In this document: in pieces, positions 60,501 to 64,000 of the stretch | Numbering within the stretch: position 1 is the first letter of the stretch | Layout of the letters: each line of letters opens with the position of its first letter | Source of the DNA: Lepeophtheirus salmonis | Taxonomy: Eukaryota; Arthropoda; Copepoda; Siphonostomatoida; Caligidae | Direction of reading: 5' to 3' | Assembly (NCBI RefSeq): GCF_016086655.4 | Contig: NW_027294338.1 | Coordinates: 42,411 to 106,410, forward strand | DNA: 64,000 nucleotides | Position numbers and translations under genes: made by a program | The notes under the pieces: model-generated | What the model was told of the DNA's origin: nothing | Database searches by the model: none | What the model saw: only the letters and a program-made list of their open reading frames with translations

Positions 60501-61765
60501 TAATTCTTCAAATTTGGTGAAATAATTAAATTTTGTATATGGAATATGCTCAAGTTTAGGAGCAATTTATGGCTAACTACTTTAGATTAATCAGTCTTTT
60601 ACTTGAATGAGGATGAGATAAGGAGTAGTTAGTGCAGTTTTCAATTATGAACATATTTTTCAGCTTGTAGAAGTAATATTAAGATATGAGTTTTTTTGGT
60701 GTAAAGTTCAAAGTAATATACAACTTTTGTTAACAATTTCATAGCATAGCTCCGGGACAAGTTGGCGCGGTTGTTATTATCATGATATAAAATTAATAGT
60801 GTTTATTGGTATAATTGAAACAAAATACATACATTTTATGACTCAACATAGACCTCCGCACTTTTGCCTTTATATTCCATGCATCAAAGTCATAAATGCT
60901 TCCTTTTTATTACCCTAGGTTAGAATTTTTGGTTCTTTGATATGTTTGTTTGTTATGTTTTTTTTCTTTTCACGATGAAACTTAGATGTCCAATATTTTC
61001 CCAAAGTCCTATATATTTAACTATTTAGTTAAAGAAAATAAAAAGAAAATGTTAAGACTCTTATTAAGTGTCACAGATAAATTATTTTATCTTTTCCCTA
61101 TGCTTCTAATTTTTCATCCATGATAATTAATAAAAATGAACAAAAAAATTATTTCAATTCTTCATAATTAACTTCATAATTTGTTATTAAATCATAAACT
61201 AATGAAGTATCATCGCAAAAAAAAAAAGTGTAAAAATGCAATGCATTCCAACTTGGTCTTATATTCGTTATCCAGTTTTCAAATTTGGGTTTGTTACAAA
61301 ATAAGAAATCAGGTTTAAGTAGAAGTGAGATAATTGTGTGTGTAATGGGCATGGTAATAAAAAAACAAAAATCAGCATAGCAACAATTTGAGGAATATTT
61401 TGGAAGAGATCAGCTTTGACCATGAATGACTACATATATGGATGAGTGGAAATTTTAAAAGTTAACGAAACCTCAGAACCTCAACTTTTTAATTCTATTA
61501 ATAATAACGAAAGACAAATATGTCAACTCTGTAGTAGTCCTTCATAAATACATTGAATAATGAAATAAATAAATATTTGTATCTGAAGTTTTAAACAGGG
61601 AGTGAGCTACATGTCTTACATTAGAATATTTTGGATTTAAAAAAATAATGTGAATATTTTTAAACAATATAAATATAACTGACCTTAAGTATCCGTATAA
61701 ATCTTCTTAATTCACTTTACCATATACTAAATATTATAACTTTATTTTTTATTAAAAAAATATAG
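57523..61765. other. No supported gene; GC-richer island at 58.04-58.64 kb
   Basis: The block 58040-58640 is less AT-rich than its surroundings and has an open frame of 79 codons (58059-58298) without a recognisable domain. It could be an untranslated exon or an old repeat. The rest is AT-rich. Confidence 0.4.
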
Positions 61766-61949
61766 ATGTCATCTACATGCGTAGTTCCATTTTGTAAAAT
61801 TGGAAAAAGATGTTAAAGAGCATAAAGAAGCTTCTTTTCATCGATCAGCTCTCCAAGAATGGAGAGCTGCACTAAGTGGTGACTTTTTTAGTTTCCCTTC
61901 CCTCACTGCTACAAATTTGACTCTTTGTATATCACAAATTAAAGGTTGA
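61766..61949 (+). pseudogene. Broken THAP zinc-finger start
   Basis: ATG 61766, directly after a possible acceptor (aaaatatag), opens MSSTCVVPFCKIGKR, the C-x4-C start of a THAP domain. One base of shift later the frame reads DVKEHKEASFHR-SALQEWRAALSG, matching the FHxFP...W region of THAP. A stop follows at 61947. The conserved FP dipeptide is missing and the frame is shifted, so it is a relic of a THAP gene or P-type transposase. Confidence 0.45.
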
Positions 61950-64000
61950 CATATTATGGGGTATATAAAATATTACAAGTATATTTCAGTCTTTGGGATG
62001 TTTATCCCTCTCAAGGAAATAACGGAGCCATATGGGAAATCAAAAGTGTTTGAAAATAATCCAAATTTAGATCAAACCAAGTCTAAAAGTAACTAAATTT
62101 GTTCATACAAGTCAATTTTGTAGTTGTAGAAGAAGATAATCGTCATCAGTTGGTAGGCATGATATTTTTTTTTTCTTCCAGTAGTTACATGGTGATTCAT
62201 GTTGTTACCTACGTATAACCTATTTTTTAAAACATGACTCCAAAGTGACATAATCACGAATGTTGTCTCACCAAAAGCTATGTAACTATAATAGTCCTAA
62301 TTTAGTAGAACACAAAAATACTTTTTGTCCTCTAGGGCTGATTAAGGTACAGGGTGAGTCATCCATACACACTCTAGGCATTCCCCCCTTCCCCCAATAA
62401 TAACACACCGTGATTACGGCACTGGGGCACCATGATGACTTTCTCAATAGTTAACTAATTGTAAGTAAACTCAATGAATTCACCTTTTCAAATCTTAATA
62501 CAAGGTAAATTCTGCTTAGGGAATAAATAACTGTACAAGGAAAAAGGATAAAATAACATCATCTGTATTCATAACATACTTAAATATCTAAAAAGTTACG
62601 GGAATATGATGTTGAGCATTTACATTTAATTATTTTCTACTTGACAATACCTGATGTAAACATAATAATTTTATAAATATGTTTTTTTTTACTTTTGGGA
62701 TTGAACTACCAAAAATAAGTAATTTATATACAAGATATAATGGTATAAAGTATTCAATGTATACTAAAATTTGTATTGCTAAAATTTCAATTTTAGTGTT
62801 AATATTTCTATACACCCCAGAAAAGTAGTCGAGTTAGGAAAAAGAAGGAAGAAACTAAAGACCATGGACTAACCTTTCTTAATAACAGAAAATGCTATAA
62901 TCTTTGTGTTTCTCGTGAATTTTGGTTTTTGAATAGGAAACACATTTGTTAAGAAAAACAGACACAATGGGGAAAAATTATGTTAATTATTTAAAATTAC
63001 TTTATAATTTAGAAAATAGTAATTAGTATTTAAAATTCTTCTAAAAAAACTTAACTCTATTAAATATTTCTTTCAATTATATAACAGGAGGAGATACCAA
63101 ATCTTGTAGAAACTTTTGTAGTCTTTAGAACTCAATCCATAAAAACAGCTGACACAGAACTTTATTTGTTTAAAAAATAAATTGTAACTTTTCATTAGAT
63201 ACTTTACTAATCCTTTAACTCGACGGACAACTAAAAACAAGATGATTTTCTCAAAAACATCAATTTAAATTTACTTCTCTATATAAGAATTAAAACTCCA
63301 ATTATTAAAGTTTTTATAAATTTTCGCAAACTTTATTAAACTTGGTTCTAGGACAAAAAAAAAATGGCGAACAAAATCCTGTGAGAACTTATCTCCTCTG
63401 AGATAAAAAAAAAAGAAGACCGATGCATAAAAAAATACCTAAGTCCATGATTCATAGCAAATAAAAATTTTTTTAAGTTTGAAAAAAAAGTGTTCTCTTA
63501 GTTAAGCCCGGGACTTTTCAGCCCATCTATTATATATGTATTGTAAAAAAATGAATAAGGATTTTCTCCAGAACTTAATTGTTTTTATAATGACACGCCA
63601 AATATGTAAAAACTACTTATTGAAAGCGACTCCTCTTAAATAAATCATATTATATTATTTATTTTTTGTATATTTATTTGATAAACTCATACTCATCTTG
63701 TTCATTTATCTATAAGGGTTGCTAATTAGAGCAAGTCCTCGTTGACGAATTATATACATATATATATATATATTTCTTTTTACTTTTCCTTTCGAGGAGA
63801 CGCGTTACGTCTCTATATTTATTTTATTGTGCCATACGAATATAGTCTGGACTCGCAAATTCTCTCTGCAAGTGTCCACGTATATTTATATGAGTTGCTA
63901 ATTAAAAGGGAGTCCGCGTCGACGATTAAATATTGTTACATTTATTTATTTATATAATTTCAATGCCTAATTGATAACTATTGCTAGCTTTTTAAATAAT
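61950..64000. other. No supported gene
   Basis: AT-rich. Near the right edge, gttgctaatta...agtcc.cgt.gacga occurs at 63719 and again at 63892, a diverged direct repeat about 170 bp apart flanking a (ta)n tract. Confidence 0.5.

Noticed and set aside
1..64000. CRISPR arrays, bacterial operons, rRNA genes
   Set aside because: No repeat-spacer pattern, no ribosome-binding sites or operon spacing, and no rRNA-like sequence. The introns show the window is eukaryotic.

Overview
This is an AT-rich animal nuclear window. It has introns with GT-AG borders, long non-coding stretches, and decayed mariner, Tc1, LINE and Ty3/gypsy copies. The transposons and the gene structure fit an arthropod. A copepod such as a sea louse is my best guess, but that is inference from remembered transposase styles and not proven by the sequence.

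Layout. Positions 1-21.3 kb hold no intact gene. They contain a decayed Ty3/gypsy pol (about 3.26-5.43 kb, minus), a 344-bp internally deleted Tc1 element (6144-6487) with clear terminal inverted repeats, unidentified coding-like relics (11-12.2 kb and 16.7-18.0 kb), and a better-preserved but truncated Ty3/gypsy integrase end (18.6-20.08 kb, minus). From 21,318 to 54,236 runs one very large plus-strand gene that I assembled from ten exons. All nine junctions are GT-AG and phase-compatible. Its N-terminus and the domain coded by exons 6-8 match glutamate-rich protein 3 (ERICH3, DUF4590), a cilium-associated family. Intron 1 (8.7 kb) hosts a decayed mariner, a LINE reverse-transcriptase fragment and a tRNA-like relic. 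Exon 10 is about 15 kb and encodes an acidic region, an array of about 70 IQ motifs (calmodulin or light-chain binding type) built from nested 30-residue, 113-residue, 150-residue and 330-residue repeats, then a roughly 2,370-residue Ser-rich tail with about 20 copies of an apparently undescribed short helical repeat. A C2H2 zinc-finger gene (54,543-55,175, minus) converges on it tail to tail. Positions 55.2-64 kb hold only weak relics, including a broken THAP-domain start.

The main discovery candidate is the ERICH3-like IQ/Ser giant. Its exon 10 frame is interrupted by four one-base indels, all in homopolymers. If these are sequence errors, the protein is about 5,550 residues; if they are real, this allele is broken. 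The rest of the window is ordinary accessory DNA.
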